A stretch of DNA of 14,826 nt from the NCBI GenBank assembly GCA_002428805.1, contig DIXX01000024.1:1-14826 (forward strand), in the 5' to 3' direction. The notes beneath the pieces are model-generated. The model was not told the origin of the DNA, searched no databases, and was given only the letters and a program-made list of their open reading frames with translations. A program made the translations under genes and the position numbers. Shown piece by piece: positions 13,707 through 14,826 of the stretch. Source of the stretch: Cetobacterium sp. UBA6069 (GTDB lineage: Bacteria; Fusobacteriota; Fusobacteriia; Fusobacteriales; Fusobacteriaceae). The stretch's first letter is position 1. Each line of letters begins with the position of its first letter.

Positions 13707-14826
13707 ATGACGGAAAAAAATGTTGTTTTAAAAAAATATTTTGGTTATGAGAATTTTAGAGAAGGACAAGAAGAGATAATCAGCAATATTTTAGAAAAGA
13801 AAAATACATTAGCAATTATGCCAACTGGTGGTGGAAAGTCTATATGTTATCAAATTCCAGCAATAATTTTTGAAGGTTTAACAATTGTAGTCTCACCTCT
13901 TATATCTCTTATGAAAGACCAAGTTGATGCTTTAAATCAAAACGGAATCCCATCTACATTTATCAATAGTTCTCTTACAAATAACGAATGTGAAATGACT
14001 TATAACTCCTTAATGAATAACGAATATAAAATCATATATATCGCTCCAGAAAGATTGGAAAATAGTAGATTTTTATCAGTTATAAAAAAAATAAAAATAT
14101 CTCAAGTAGCTGTTGATGAAGCACATTGTATATCTCAATGGGGTCACGATTTCAGAGCTAGTTATAAAAATATAAAGACTTTTTTGGAAAGTTTAGATTA
14201 CTCTCCAGTAGTAACAGCATTTACAGCTACTGCTACACCAGAGGTTATTCAAGATATTTTAATCAGTTTAAATATAAATGCAGATATATTTAAAAATGGA
14301 TTTAGAAGGAAAAATCTTAAATTTTCTGTTTTAAAAAATATAGATAACGTAAAATTTATTCAAAAGTTTATCCATACTCATCTTGATGAAAGTGGAATAA
14401 TTTATGTTTCTACTCGTAAAGAGTGTGATAAGATCTATGAAATTTTATCTCGAACAACTGTGGTTGGAAAGTATCACGCTGGGATGTCTGATGATGAAAG
14501 AATGTCCAATCAAGAGGATTTTATATTGGATAAAACTAAAATAATCGTTGCAACAAACGCATTTGGAATGGGAATTGATAAATCAAATGTGAGATGGGTT
14601 ATTCATAATAATATTCCAAAAGATATTGAAAGCTATTATCAAGAAGCAGGAAGAGCTGGAAGAGATGGACTCGACTCAGAGTGTGTTCTTATTTATCATC
14701 CAAAAGATATTGTTATTCAAAAGTTATTTATTGAGAATGAAAATACAGATTCTGAACTTTCAAAAATAAAATATGAGAAATTATCTAGTATGGAAAACTA
14801 CACAAGAACAAACAGATGCCTATCAG
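13707..14826 (+). CDS. recQ: RecQ-family ATP-dependent DNA helicase (partial, runs off window)
   Basis: This is a 3'-5' superfamily 2 DNA helicase for recombination and repair at stalled forks. GAGGAGG (13695-13701) precedes the ATG at 13707, and 373 codons are present with no stop before the window ends. Motifs from the start: motif 0 region FGYENFREGQEEII (12-25), Walker A TGGGKS (40-45), PLISLMKDQ, the DEAH box at 137-140, FTATATP, GMGIDKSNVRWVIHNNIPK, and QEAGRAGRDG (motif VI). The last readable residues, TRTNRCLS, are the start of the zinc-binding domain, so the RQC and HRDC domains would lie beyond the window. It shows no sign of being broken. Confidence 0.95.
   Translation, partial: MTEKNVVLKKYFGYENFREGQEEIISNILEKKNTLAIMPTGGGKSICYQIPAIIFEGLTIVVSPLISLMKDQVDALNQNGIPSTFINSSLTNNECEMTYNSLMNNEYKIIYIAPERLENSRFLSVIKKIKISQVAVDEAHCISQWGHDFRASYKNIKTFLESLDYSPVVTAFTATATPEVIQDILISLNINADIFKNGFRRKNLKFSVLKNIDNVKFIQKFIHTHLDESGIIYVSTRKECDKIYEILSRTTVVGKYHAGMSDDERMSNQEDFILDKTKIIVATNAFGMGIDKSNVRWVIHNNIPKDIESYYQEAGRAGRDGLDSECVLIYHPKDIVIQKLFIENENTDSELSKIKYEKLSSMENYTRTNRCLS

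Overview
The window looks like AT-rich DNA from a fermentative diderm, most likely a member of Fusobacteriota such as Cetobacterium, Ilyobacter or Fusobacterium. This is inferred from three things: very low GC, strong AGGAGG ribosome binding sites with Clostridia-like gene types (ECF transporter, TudS-like protein), and a TonB-dependent outer-membrane receptor, which only an organism with an outer membrane needs. The genus cannot be fixed from the sequence alone.

Layout. Positions 1-1375 encode a DEAD-box RNA helicase, which converges on a small DUF454 membrane protein (1422-1787) at a shared hairpin terminator. A TonB-dependent receptor (1936-4074) diverges from DUF454; its promoter overlaps a Fur-like palindrome. 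It ends at a perfect 34-bp palindrome that occurs again, identically, at 13607-13640. From 4132 to 7503, on the minus strand, lies a tightly packed five-gene operon: an ECF transporter S component, a TudS-like putative Fe-S desulfidase, EcfA1, EcfA2 and EcfT. This looks like a complete uptake system paired with an enzyme acting on its substrate, probably a sulfur-containing small molecule.

The centre is a replication and partition locus. A ParA ATPase with an unusual N-terminal AbrB-like domain and an overlapping non-canonical partner gene (a DUF3102-like protein in place of ParB) run leftward. A replication initiator of 618 residues runs rightward. The 590-bp divergent region between them holds helically phased 10-bp AT repeats, seven iterons of the form CATTARGTGGGAGTA, a strong rep promoter, and an inverted iteron half-site between that promoter and the rep start codon. 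This is an iteron-type origin with a partition module.

Downstream of rep, on the plus strand, are ordinary chromosomal-type genes: a YaiI/YqxD-family protein, a YfgJ-like zinc ribbon, glyoxalase I, a metallo-beta-lactamase-fold hydrolase and the start of recQ, which runs off the window. A plasmid-type origin embedded among housekeeping-like genes suggests a chromid or megaplasmid, or less likely a replicon integrated in a chromosome. Genes point away from the origin on both sides for about 4-5 kb, as expected around an active origin. No tRNA, rRNA, CRISPR array, transposase or integrase was seen.
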